A stretch of DNA of 13,024 nt from Oscillospiraceae bacterium (GCA_015068335.1 SVKT01000036.1:1-13024), one strand, 5' to 3'; shown: positions 1 to 6,457, numbered from the stretch's first letter. The notes: generated by a model from the sequence alone, not told the origin. Made by a program: numbers and translations.

Positions 1-1
1 C

Positions 2-208
2 GCCATCCGCGCGAACTTCCGCATCGGACTCACCGCGGACGGTGCGGTCTACGGCATGTTCGACAACAACGACGCCAAGGAGTCCGGCGCCGACGAGCCC
101 GTCACGGTGACCCCCGAGACCCCCGCCGGTACGGAGACGCCCGAGACCCCCGCCGCCGGCACGGAGACGCCCGCAGTTCCCGCTCCCGCACCCGAATCCG
201 CAGCCTGA
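2..208 (+). CDS. 3' end of an unidentified protein with a Pro/Thr/Glu-rich tail
   Basis: The reading frame enters from the left edge (first full codon at 2) and stops at TGA 206-208. About 37 residues of ordinary sequence, containing FRIGLTADGAVYGMF, are followed by a low-complexity tail of about 31 residues made of near-repeats of TPETPAGTE. Such tails are common in linkers or at the ends of secreted and wall-associated proteins, but no domain can be recognised here. The tail comes from an imperfect tandem DNA repeat at 113-169. The next gene starts 31 nt downstream with its own strong ribosome site, so co-transcription is possible. This gene holds the only CATG seen in the window (55-58). 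Function unknown; the frame itself is supported by GC-rich third positions and the spacing to the next gene. Confidence 0.7.
   Translation, partial: AIRANFRIGLTADGAVYGMFDNNDAKESGADEPVTVTPETPAGTETPETPAAGTETPAVPAPAPESAA
113..169 (+). repeat. Imperfect tandem repeat encoding TPETPA(A)GTE
   Basis: Two consecutive units, 113-139 (27 nt) and 140-169 (30 nt), each begin CCCGAGACCCCCGCCG and end ACGGAGACG. The second has one extra GCC codon, and a third partial unit begins at 170. The in-frame length change of one codon fits slippage or recombination in a flexible protein tail. Confidence 0.75.
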
Positions 209-239
209 CCCCCGCAAAATCATTCCGGGAGGTACTTCT

Positions 240-446
240 ATGAAAAACGGCACTTGCCCCAAGTGCGGCGGCAGCGATGTCCATCCCGCGCTGCGCGCCG
301 GCACAAACAGCATCCGCCCCGTGGAGGGAGCGCTCTCCGCCGCCGTGTACACCACCCACTACGTCTGCCGCGCCTGCGGCTATGTGGAGGAATGGGTCAA
401 GCCGGAGGAACTTGCCCTTTTGCGGCAGAAGTTCGGCAAGCGCTGA
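240..446 (+). CDS. Small zinc-ribbon protein (68 aa), function unknown
   Basis: The start is ATG 240, placed by the Shine-Dalgarno GGGAGGT at 227-233 with a 6-nt spacer. The protein carries two CxxC knuckles, C6-P-K-C9 and C43-R-A-C46, the pattern of a zinc ribbon; the N-terminal CPKCGG is typical of small bacterial zinc-ribbon proteins. The 33-residue stretch between the knuckles would form the beta hairpins. The C-terminal 20 residues are charged and probably helical. No signal peptide or membrane segment is seen, so a cytoplasmic location is likely. The stop codon directly abuts the cdd ribosome site and only 16 nt separate the two genes, so they are very likely co-transcribed. A role in nucleic-acid or protein binding is possible but is inference only. 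Confidence 0.8.
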   Translation: MKNGTCPKCGGSDVHPALRAGTNSIRPVEGALSAAVYTTHYVCRACGYVEEWVKPEELALLRQKFGKR

Positions 447-462
447 AAAGGAGGACCCGCTT

Positions 463-861
463 ATGACCCGTGAAGAATTGAAAGCCGCGGCCCGGGCGAT
501 GCTGGACCGCGCCTACTGCCCCTATTCCCGCTTCCCCGTGGGGGCGGCGCTGGAATGTGAGGACGGCACGGTTTACACCGGCTGCAACGTGGAAAACGCG
601 GCCTATCCCGCCGGCATCTGCGCCGAGCGCAACGCCATCTTCCACGCCGTGGCGGAGGGACACACCCGCTTGCGCCGCATCGTCATTGCCGGGAAGAGCG
701 CGGATTTCTGCGTGCCCTGCGGCGTGTGCCGGCAGGTGATGCGGGAGTTCTCCGCCGACCTGGAAATCGTCTGCCTCAACGGCGCAGGTGAGGAAAAGAC
801 CTTTACGCTGGAAGACCTGCTCCCCCACGGCTTCGGCCCGGACTTCCTCTCCGACAACTGA
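463..861 (+). CDS. cdd: Cytidine deaminase
   Basis: A 132-aa cytoplasmic zinc enzyme that hydrolyses cytidine and deoxycytidine to uridine and deoxyuridine in pyrimidine salvage. The length fits the homotetrameric bacterial class. The active site is complete: C53-A-E55 (zinc ligand and catalytic proton shuttle) and P85-C86-x-x-C89 (two further zinc ligands). The N42-x-E44 pair that holds the ribose is also present. ATG 463 is chosen because AAAAGGAGG (446-454) lies 8 nt upstream, overlapping the stop of the zinc-ribbon gene. Transcription ends at the hairpin at 865-902. In Bacillus subtilis cdd sits in the phoH-ybeY-dgkA-era region; here it lies about 9 kb from phoH-ybeY on the other strand. 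Confidence 0.96.
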   Translation: MTREELKAAARAMLDRAYCPYSRFPVGAALECEDGTVYTGCNVENAAYPAGICAERNAIFHAVAEGHTRLRRIVIAGKSADFCVPCGVCRQVMREFSADLEIVCLNGAGEEKTFTLEDLLPHGFGPDFLSDN

Positions 862-864
862 CAC

Positions 865-902
865 AAAAAAGAACCGACCTGTGAATCACAGGTCGGTTTT
901 TT
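865..902. terminator. Bidirectional rho-independent terminator between cdd and the DUF2156-GNAT gene
   Basis: A 12-bp perfect stem, 872-883 pairing with 887-898, has a 3-nt loop. T residues follow on the right (897-902) and a run of six A lies on the left (865-870), giving a U-tract to transcripts from either direction. It is 3 nt after the cdd stop. The opposing gene stops at 994, leaving about 90 bp of untranslated 3' region with no visible gene. Confidence 0.93.
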
Positions 903-993
903 GTCCGCTTTTTCCAATCGCTTCGCGCCCCGCAGCGAGGCGGGCTTCGTCGTGCACCGCCGCAGTTCCGCTCTTCCGGGGCAAAGGCGCGGC

Positions 994-2400
994 TCAAACC
1001 AGTTTTTCGAAATAGAAAAACGTTTCGTCCTCGCCCGTTTTCCGCATACAGGCCGAGAGCATTTTGAAGGACGCCTGGTTCTCCCGGAAGCACTTGGCCA
1101 CCACCCGGTCCAGATGCAGTTCGTACAGCGCCCAGTCCGCCACGGCGGCAAAGGCTTCCGTGCCGTAGCCGCAGCCGGCATACGCCGGGGCGATGCGGCA
1201 GCCAAGTTCCGCGCCGCCGCGGCAGTCGAAGCGGTACAGCACCGCCTCGCCGATGAACGCCCCATCCAGCCGGACGGCAAAATTCACCGCCTGCCGGTTT
1301 TCAAAGTCCCGCTGCGCCACCTGGAAGAAACTGCGCTCCTCCACCGGTGCGCCAAGGCCGGCCACGTCGTCGTAGCCCCACCAGCGGTTGCGCGCGCCGT
1401 CCAGCACCAGTGCATTGTAGGCGGGGATGTCCTCCTCCCGCAGCGCGGTGAGGGTGAGCCGCTCCGTTTTCAGGGCGGGGATCTCCGTTCCGCCGCGGGT
1501 CATCAGGGCGTTCTGCACCCGGACCGTGAACTTGGAGGCCAGATGCGCCGGGCCGTATTGCAGTTTGGAGGTGCGCAGACCCCGGTCCGCCGCGTCGTCC
1601 TCCCGGTTGACCCACTGGCAGCCGTCGCCGAAATACGATATGAACTCCTGCACCAGTGTGGGATACACGCCGGTGTAGGAATATAATGCCTTTTCGATGT
1701 GTATGATGAGGGTGTCGCCGCACTTCTCCGCCAGAGACAGCGCCACCAGTTTTCCATTCACCACGATACCGCCCGTCAGGAAGAAGGGCTTGCCCGCAAG
1801 GCGCAGCATCTGTTTGGCCAGTTTCAGTTCGTCCTTCGCTTTTTCGTTCTTCCCCTTGGGAAACTCCGCCTCGTAATCCGCCCAGAAGGCCTCGATCAGC
1901 GGCGCATCCGCCCCGGTGAGCGCCCGGAACTCCGCCTCCGGCCAGAGGGTGCGGAACTTCTTGATGTGGTTGCGCTGGCCGGAATAGCGCCGCCCGGCAA
2001 ACAGTTGCAGGTCCTGGCGGTAGTAGACGTAGTCCCGCCAGGTGCGGTCGTCGCAGATGGAGAGGCAGGGGTAGCGGGCCACCAGCGCGGCGATGCGGCA
2101 CGCCGGCACCACGGAAAAGATCAGGGGGCGCCCCTTTTCCAGACAGTCGTGCTCCATCGCGGCCAGCGCCGCTTCCTCGTCACCCTCCGGCCCGGCCACC
2201 GGGTAGTCGAACACCATCTGCCCCTTGTGCTCGTTGCGCACCACAAGGCAGCCGGCGATCTCCGTCCACTCCGAATGCAGCACCGAGCGCCACATCAGAC
2301 GCGTGCCCACGGAATATTCGCACAGGCCGTAATCACAATGTTCATAATACTCCCGCAGTTTTACCGCGTGGCGCTGCTTGACGGGTTGAAATCGATCCAT
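994..2400 (-). CDS. Fusion of DUF2156 (LPG synthetase C-terminal type) domain with a GNAT N-acetyltransferase domain
   Basis: A 468-aa soluble protein. Residues about 1-300 resemble DUF2156, the double-GNAT-fold catalytic part of phosphatidylglycerol lysyltransferases. Hallmarks are W121-x-D-Y followed by a GRRYSGQRNHIKKF segment (136-149), and the closing GLRTSKLQYGPAHLASKF (274-291). No membrane flippase domain precedes it. Residues about 308-468 form a RimJ/RimL-like GNAT domain: TERLTLTAL at 312-320, the acetyl-CoA loop around AGCGYGTEAF (408-417), and the NQASFKML segment at 441-448. ATG 2400 follows AAAGGA (2415-2410) with a 9-nt spacer. The substrate is unknown: the first half could aminoacylate from aminoacyl-tRNA and the second could acetylate an amine, but neither is shown. 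The gene is monocistronic and convergent with cdd. Confidence 0.85.
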   Translation of the reverse strand: MDRFQPVKQRHAVKLREYYEHCDYGLCEYSVGTRLMWRSVLHSEWTEIAGCLVVRNEHKGQMVFDYPVAGPEGDEEAALAAMEHDCLEKGRPLIFSVVPACRIAALVARYPCLSICDDRTWRDYVYYRQDLQLFAGRRYSGQRNHIKKFRTLWPEAEFRALTGADAPLIEAFWADYEAEFPKGKNEKAKDELKLAKQMLRLAGKPFFLTGGIVVNGKLVALSLAEKCGDTLIIHIEKALYSYTGVYPTLVQEFISYFGDGCQWVNREDDAADRGLRTSKLQYGPAHLASKFTVRVQNALMTRGGTEIPALKTERLTLTALREEDIPAYNALVLDGARNRWWGYDDVAGLGAPVEERSFFQVAQRDFENRQAVNFAVRLDGAFIGEAVLYRFDCRGGAELGCRIAPAYAGCGYGTEAFAAVADWALYELHLDRVVAKCFRENQASFKMLSACMRKTGEDETFFYFEKLV

Positions 2401-2442
2401 ACGTTTTCATCCTTTGCTTCGGTTGATTCTGCTCTGTTTGCT

Positions 2443-2471
2443 ATTGTTGCACCGTTTCCACAATTTTGCAA
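2443..2471 (-). promoter_or_regulatory. Candidate sigma-A promoter for the DUF2156-GNAT gene
   Basis: On the minus strand a TTGCAA (-35, 2471-2466) and an AACAAT (-10, 2448-2443) are separated by exactly 17 nt, in an AT-rich region about 45 nt upstream of the start codon. Each hexamer matches consensus at 4 of 6 positions, so the call is tentative. Confidence 0.35.
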
Positions 2472-2506
2472 TCGCATTTCCCACATTGTCAGCAAATTAT
2501 CAAAAC

Positions 2507-2535
2507 TTGACGCATTTCGCAAAGTATAGTATTCT
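2507..2535 (+). promoter_or_regulatory. Candidate sigma-A promoter for the NSS transporter
   Basis: TTGACG (2507-2512, 5 of 6) and TATTCT (2530-2535, 4 of 6) are 17 nt apart, giving a predicted start near 2542 and a leader of about 60 nt. The nearby TATAGT at 2525 would be only 12 nt from the -35 and is less likely. Confidence 0.5.
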
Positions 2536-2604
2536 GTTTGTAATCTGCACCTATGCAGAAAGAAAGTGTGCAACGCAAAAAACATATTGAGAAAGGGTGT
2601 TTCT

Positions 2605-4020
2605 ATGGAAAATAACAGAGGTTCCTGGGGCAGTAACCTGGGATTCATTATGGCGGCCATCGGCTCCGCCATCGGTATGGGCAACCTGTGGGGCTTCCCC
2701 TACAAAATGGGCGCCAACGGCGGCTTCCCCTTCCTGATCATCTATTTGTTCTTCGTCATCACCTGCGGTGTTGTCTGTATGGGCGTTGAGATGGTCATCG
2801 GCCGCAAGACCGGCAAGAGCCCCGTTCTGGCAATGTCCCAACTGGGCAAGCGGTACAAGATCGTCGGCTGGTTCGGCGTTCTCTCCGCCACCATCATTAT
2901 GGGCTTCTACACGATGCTGGTGGGCTACGCCGTGCGCTATATGCTGGGCTTCGGCATCCAGATCTTTGGCGCCAGCGGTTTCGGCGGAATGGGCGGCACG
3001 GATTTCTTCGTGGGCTACACCTGCTCCCCCTGGGTGGTGCTGGCCTTCACCCTGCTGACCTTTGCCCTGTGCTACATCATCGTGGCCGGCGGCATTGAGA
3101 CCGGCATCGAGAAGTTCAACAAGGTGGGTATCCCCGCCCTGTTCGGCATCCTGATCGTCATTATCATCTACAACTTCACGCTGGAAGGCGCTTCCCAGGG
3201 TCTGGTCTATATGTTCACCACCAAGGGTATGGAGATGGCCGGCACGGAGTTCAACTTCATCACCGCCTGCCGTATGGCTGCCGGCCAGATGCTGTTCTCC
3301 TGCTCTCTGGGTATGGGCGCTATGATCACCTACGGCTCCTATCTGGGCAAGGACGCCAACATCTCCAAGAACGCCTGGATCATCCCCGCAGCTGACACCT
3401 CCGCCGCCATTCTGGCGGGTCTGGCCATCTTCCCTGCCGTGTTCGCACAGGGCGGCTCCCCCAAGGGCGGCCCCGGATTGCTGTTTATGACGATGCACGA
3501 CACCTTCACCTCTATGGGCTGGATCGGCAATGTCATCGGCTTCCTGTTCTATCTGCTGGTCATCTTCGCAGGCATTTCCTCCTGCATCTCCCTGATGGAA
3601 GTGACCTCCGCCCACATCATCGACTCCTCCGCCGCCAAGAGCAAGCCTATGAGCCGCAAAAAGGCCGTGGGTATCGTCACTCTGATTATGGTGGTCCTGT
3701 CCATCCCCGTGTGCCTGGACCAGTTGGGTATGGGCAGCATCATTCCTCCCTTCTACAATTCCTTTATGGCCGAAGGCAGCAAGGACCTGCTGGACGTCTA
3801 TGACCTGCTCTCCGAGGGCATTATGATGCCTCTGGGCGCCATTTTGATGTGCCTCATCGTTGGCTGGAAGAAGGGCCTGAACTGGATGGAGGAGGAAGTG
3901 GAACTGGAAGGCAACAAGTTCCACACCAAGAAGTTCTTCCACATCTGCGTCAAGTACGTCACCCCGCTGGTGATGGTGTTCGTGCTGGTGGCGCTGGTGC
4001 TGTCCTACATCAACGTGTAA
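2605..4020 (+). CDS. Neurotransmitter:sodium symporter (LeuT/MhsT-type) family transporter
   Basis: A 471-aa integral membrane protein with about 11 or 12 hydrophobic segments, the usual size of bacterial sodium-coupled amino-acid transporters. TM1 has the signature GSAIGMGNLWGFPY (20-33), which forms the unwound substrate and sodium site. TM6/7 shows SLGMGAMITYGSYLGKD (234-250), another hallmark. The position normally held by the outer-gate arginine of TM1 is Gly30. ATG 2605 is preferred over the in-frame ATG at 2566 because AAAGGG (2592-2597) lies 7 nt before it and conservation begins with SWGSNLGF. The likely cargo is an amino acid; which one cannot be read from sequence. The gene is monocistronic, with its own promoter and terminator. 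Its codons shift to GGT, CGT, TCT, CCT or ATT just before ATG, avoiding CATG. Confidence 0.94.
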   Translation: MENNRGSWGSNLGFIMAAIGSAIGMGNLWGFPYKMGANGGFPFLIIYLFFVITCGVVCMGVEMVIGRKTGKSPVLAMSQLGKRYKIVGWFGVLSATIIMGFYTMLVGYAVRYMLGFGIQIFGASGFGGMGGTDFFVGYTCSPWVVLAFTLLTFALCYIIVAGGIETGIEKFNKVGIPALFGILIVIIIYNFTLEGASQGLVYMFTTKGMEMAGTEFNFITACRMAAGQMLFSCSLGMGAMITYGSYLGKDANISKNAWIIPAADTSAAILAGLAIFPAVFAQGGSPKGGPGLLFMTMHDTFTSMGWIGNVIGFLFYLLVIFAGISSCISLMEVTSAHIIDSSAAKSKPMSRKKAVGIVTLIMVVLSIPVCLDQLGMGSIIPPFYNSFMAEGSKDLLDVYDLLSEGIMMPLGAILMCLIVGWKKGLNWMEEEVELEGNKFHTKKFFHICVKYVTPLVMVFVLVALVLSYINV

Positions 4021-4055
4021 GACCCGCAAATTTCGCAGCATCCCCAAAAACAGCG

Positions 4056-4088
4056 AACAGGCGCCGCAAATGCGGCGCCTGTTTTTTT
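4056..4088 (+). terminator. Rho-independent terminator of the NSS transporter
   Basis: A GC-rich 12-bp stem, 4056-4067 with 4072-4083, has a 4-nt AAAT loop. Seven T residues (4082-4088) follow, the first two paired in the stem. It lies 35 nt after the stop codon. Confidence 0.93.
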
Positions 4089-4237
4089 GCGCGGCGGGGC
4101 GTTTTGCGCTGTGGTTGCCGGACGGCGGGCGTTTTTGTACAGGCGGCAGGCGGCGTTTCGCAGGGCGGCGCGAGGGCGTTTTTACCGGCGGCAGGGCGTC
4201 AACGGCGCGGCGGTTGCAAGCGCACCGCTCCGGGCGC
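4089..4237. other. GC-rich spacer between convergent terminators
   Basis: About 150 bp with no convincing gene on either strand. It contains GGGCGTTTT at 4097-4105 and GGGCGTTTTT at 4127-4136 and 4174-4183, plus a fourth partial GGGCGT at 4194. The significance is unknown. Confidence 0.5.
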
Positions 4238-4267
4238 AAAAAAAGAGAAGGTGAGATCACCTTCTCT
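4238..4267 (-). terminator. Rho-independent terminator of the mreB-family gene
   Basis: On the minus strand a 10-bp stem (4267-4258 with 4253-4244) with a 4-nt loop is followed by a U-tract from the seven A residues at 4238-4244. It begins only 8 nt after the stop codon. Confidence 0.92.
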
Positions 4268-4275
4268 TCTTTTCG

Positions 4276-5301
4276 TTAATTCATCTGCTTGCGGCGGGAG
4301 AGGTTCATCGTGCCGTCCTGCATCGCGTTGAGGGATTCCAGGCTCTTGCCGGTGCCCAGCGCCACGCAGCCGATGGCATCCTCGGCGATGACGGTGGTGA
4401 TGCCGGTACGGGCGGTGACCAGTTTATCAAAGCCGGAGACCAGGCTGCCGCCGCCGGTCATCATAATTCCGTTGGTGGAGATGTCCGCCACCAGTTCGGG
4501 GGGCGTGCGTTCCAGCACGGAGTGGATGGTCTCCATAATGCGCTCCACAGGCTCCTCAAAGGCGTCCAGCATCTCGGTGGAGCTGACGGTGACCACCTTG
4601 GGAAGACCCGTGAGCAGGCAGCGGCCCTTGACGTCCATCGTCTCCTCCTCGTCCTTGGGGAAGACGCAGCCGATCTTCTTCTTCATTTCCTCTGCGGTGC
4701 GCTCGCCGATGAGCAGGTTGTGGGTGCGGCGCATATACTTCACCACGGCCTCGTTGAGTTGGTCGCCGGCGATCTTGATGGAGGAACTCTCCACCACGCC
4801 GCTGAGGGAGATCACGGCGATATCCGCCGTGCCGCCGCCGATGTCCACCACCATATGGCCGTCGGGCTTGGCGATGTCGATGCCGGCGCCGATGGCGGCG
4901 GCAACGGGTTCTTCGATCAAAAACACCTTGCGGGCGCCGGCCTGGATGCCGGCGTCGATGACGGCACGCTCTTCCACTTCCGTGATGCCGGAGGGCACGC
5001 AGATCATCACCCGGGGCTTGAAGAAGGAGAAGCCCACTGCCTTATGGATGAATTCCCGGAGCATCCGCTCGGTCATATCATAGTCGGAGATCACGCCTTC
5101 CCGCAGGGGACGGATGGCAACGATGTTGCCGGGGGTGCGGCCCAGCATCGCCTCTGCGTCCGTGCCGACTTTCAGCAGTTTGCCGGTGTTCCGGTCCATT
5201 GCCACCACGGAGGGCTCGTTGAGCACAACGCCCTTTCCCTTTACATAAACCAGCACCGATGCCGTGCCGAGGTCAATACCGATATCCTTTGCGATTGGCA
5301 T
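4276..5301 (-). CDS. mreB: MreB-family rod shape-determining actin homologue
   Basis: A 341-aa actin-fold ATPase. In this family it polymerises on the inner membrane face and guides the elongasome (RodA, PBP2, MreC/MreD) in side-wall synthesis. Visible motifs: phosphate-1 GIDLGTASVLVY (8-19), LNEPSVVA (27-34), phosphate-2 DIGGGTADIAV (153-163), IEEPVAAAIGAG (129-140), and the adenosine motif GIMMTGGGSLV (278-288). Two spots differ from the commonest MreB forms, DLGTAS instead of DLGTAN and GGGTAD instead of GGGTT(E/D). ATG 5301 follows GAGGTGG (5312-5306) with a 4-nt spacer. No mreC or mreD is adjacent, so this could be the Mbl or MreBH paralogue; the family is certain, the paralogue is not. 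It has its own promoter and terminator. Confidence 0.93.
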   Translation of the reverse strand: MPIAKDIGIDLGTASVLVYVKGKGVVLNEPSVVAMDRNTGKLLKVGTDAEAMLGRTPGNIVAIRPLREGVISDYDMTERMLREFIHKAVGFSFFKPRVMICVPSGITEVEERAVIDAGIQAGARKVFLIEEPVAAAIGAGIDIAKPDGHMVVDIGGGTADIAVISLSGVVESSSIKIAGDQLNEAVVKYMRRTHNLLIGERTAEEMKKKIGCVFPKDEEETMDVKGRCLLTGLPKVVTVSSTEMLDAFEEPVERIMETIHSVLERTPPELVADISTNGIMMTGGGSLVSGFDKLVTARTGITTVIAEDAIGCVALGTGKSLESLNAMQDGTMNLSRRKQMN

Positions 5302-5369
5302 ACATCCACCTCATTATCCATAGTTTCGTTATGATGAGCGGTTTTTCCGCGCATATTCATACATCATAT

Positions 5370-5398
5370 ATTATATCGGCTGGGCGGAATGATTGCAA
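5370..5398 (-). promoter_or_regulatory. Sigma-A promoter of the mreB-family gene
   Basis: Minus-strand TTGCAA (5398-5393) and a perfect TATAAT (5375-5370) are separated by 17 nt. The predicted start is near 5363, giving a leader of about 60 nt. The -35 lies 2 nt past the comF stop codon, so the shape gene need not depend on comF transcription. Confidence 0.75.
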
Positions 5399-5400
5399 GT

Positions 5401-6075
5401 CTATTCCCCCGCGTTTTTTCGATCTTTTTTCTGTACCCGCACCCGCGCCGCCACCACGCAGACCACGCACTCCGCCTCTGCGTCCCGCAGCACGCGGGCG
5501 CATTCTTCCAGCGTGGCGCCGGTGGTGCAGACGTCGTCGATGAGCAAAACGCGCTTTCCGGCCGTCTCCTCCGCGGCCTCGTAGGCACCCAGCACGTTGG
5601 CGCGCCGGGCGGCGGCGTCTTTCATCCCGGATTGGGGCGGTGTGTCCACCACCTTGACCAGCAGTTGCCGGGGCTCCGTTTCCCACAGGAGGCAGGTCTC
5701 CCGGGCCAGCAGTTCCGCCTGATCGTAGCCCCGCCGGCGCAGCCGTCTGCGGCTGACCGGCACCCACGTCACGGCGTCGAACCCGCCGGAAAATTCTTCC
5801 GCCGCACAGTGGGCCATCAGGGTGCCGATGGGCGCCGCCGCGGCAGAGATGCCCTGAAATTTCAGGCGCAGGATGCCCTCCCGGGCGCACCCCTCGTACC
5901 ACAGGGGCGCGGCGCAGCGGAGCCCGCCCGTCCCCTCCCAGCGGCACTCCGCCTCCGTTGTCCAGGGCAGTTCCTTTTCGCAGATAACACAAATCCCCGC
6001 CGAGTCCTGCACCCTTGCGCAGAAGGGGCATTTCGGCGGGAAGAGGAGGTTTATTATTTTCTCCGACAATTTCAT
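5401..6075 (-). CDS. comF: ComF-family phosphoribosyltransferase-like protein
   Basis: A 224-aa cytoplasmic protein of the ComF/ComFC family, which is needed for DNA uptake or its processing during competence in several bacteria. An N-terminal four-cysteine zinc ribbon (C16-P-F-C19 and C29-V-I-C32) precedes the phosphoribosyltransferase fold. Family motifs are RRRLRRRGYDQAELLAR (108-124), RRANVLGAY (157-165), and the PRPP-loop signature VLLIDDVCTTGAT (176-188). The last 17 residues are basic and polar. ATG 6075 overlaps the stop of the upstream XRE gene as ATGA, and no good Shine-Dalgarno precedes it, pointing to translational coupling. No terminator is visible after the stop. The rest of a competence operon, such as the comFA helicase, is not adjacent. 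Confidence 0.92.
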   Translation of the reverse strand: MKLSEKIINLLFPPKCPFCARVQDSAGICVICEKELPWTTEAECRWEGTGGLRCAAPLWYEGCAREGILRLKFQGISAAAAPIGTLMAHCAAEEFSGGFDAVTWVPVSRRRLRRRGYDQAELLARETCLLWETEPRQLLVKVVDTPPQSGMKDAAARRANVLGAYEAAEETAGKRVLLIDDVCTTGATLEECARVLRDAEAECVVCVVAARVRVQKKDRKNAGE

Positions 6076-6302
6076 TTCAGCAGTTCATCGTATGTCGTAT
6101 GCAGCGCATTCCGGATGCTGCGGAGTTGCGAAGCCTTGATATGCTGACTGCCCTTCTCGATTTTCACAAGGCTTTCTCTTGTGATCTCGATCCCTTCCAA
6201 CTGCAAAAGGCGTACCAAATCCACCTGACGAAGATTGTTTTTCTTGCGAATTTCCCGGATATTTGCACCAATATGAATATCCTATTTGATCTTCTGCTCC
6301 AT
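6072..6302 (-). pseudogene. Small XRE-type helix-turn-helix regulator interrupted by an amber codon
   Basis: A 77-codon frame runs from ATG 6302 to TGA 6072, with one internal TAG at codon 7 (6284-6282). Everything else is intact. The start has an ideal GGAGG (6313-6309) 6 nt upstream, and the frame after the TAG reads as a Cro/CI-type HTH: IGANIREIRKK (11-21), then RQVDLVRLLQLEG (25-37) and ITRESLVKIEKGSQHI (40-55). It closes with a short helical tail ending TYDELLK. Because the frame resumes unchanged after the TAG, this is a single-base nonsense change (for example from AAG, GAG or CAG), not a frameshift. It may be a recent pseudogene, a sequencing error, or a gene restarting just inside, for example at the ATT codons following the TAG. 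The last codons overlap comF. Confidence 0.75.
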
Positions 6303-6308
6303 AGTCAG

Positions 6309-6313
6309 CCTCC
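6309..6313 (-). promoter_or_regulatory. Shine-Dalgarno site of the XRE gene
   Basis: GGAGG on the minus strand, 6 nt before ATG 6302. It fixes this ATG as the original start and therefore places the amber codon inside the gene rather than in its leader. Confidence 0.85.
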
Positions 6314-6317
6314 ACAA

Positions 6318-6334
6318 ACCGAACCCGTTTCGGT
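6318..6334. promoter_or_regulatory. Inverted repeat in the XRE leader, possible operator
   Basis: Perfect 6-bp arms ACCGAA (6318-6323) and TTCGGT (6329-6334) flank a 5-nt spacer, 4 nt upstream of the ribosome site. Small XRE regulators often bind such dyads to control themselves; here this is inference from position only. Confidence 0.35.
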
Positions 6335-6381
6335 CCACTTTTGCTTTTATTCTATGGAGTTAGATTGTACAAAAGGTTCTC

Positions 6382-6390
6382 ATTCTAGCA
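6382..6390 (-). promoter_or_regulatory. Candidate extended -10 promoter for XRE-comF
   Basis: The minus strand shows TGC-TAGAAT (6390-6382), an extended -10 element (TGnTATAAT type, 5 of 6 in the hexamer). No good -35 lies 17 nt upstream, as is common with extended -10 promoters. The predicted start is near 6375. Confidence 0.4.
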
Positions 6391-6432
6391 CATTTTTGAT
6401 TCCTCCGGAATCCGGGGAGAATGCACCCCCCA

Positions 6433-6457
6433 TTTTCTTTGCTTGCGCCAAAGAAAA
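6433..6457. repeat. Inverted repeat TTTTCTTTG / CAAAGAAAA
   Basis: Perfect 9-bp arms (6433-6441 and 6449-6457) with a 7-nt loop, extended by two further G-C pairs beyond one mismatch. Confidence 0.8.

Noticed and set aside
2525..2530. TATAGT as -10 of the transporter promoter
   Set aside because: It would be only 12 nt from TTGACG; TATTCT at 2530 gives the proper 17-nt spacing.
2551..4260. Long open frame (569 codons) on the minus strand opposite the transporter
   Set aside because: It is a shadow of the GC-rich codon pattern: His/Gln/Gly-rich, no domain, no ribosome site, and it runs across the transporter terminator.
5337..5351. Small hairpin in the mreB leader
   Set aside because: Only a 4-bp stem around five A residues; too weak to call a riboswitch or attenuator.
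6085..6315. Alternative 76-codon minus-strand frame over the XRE gene, starting at GTG 6315
   Set aside because: Its translation has no domain pattern, while the neighbouring frame gives a clear helix-turn-helix with an ideal ribosome site.
6319..6333. LexA-box-like CGAAC...GTTTCG in the XRE leader
   Set aside because: The Gram-positive LexA site needs CGAAC-N4-GTTCG; here the spacing is two bases and the right half does not match.
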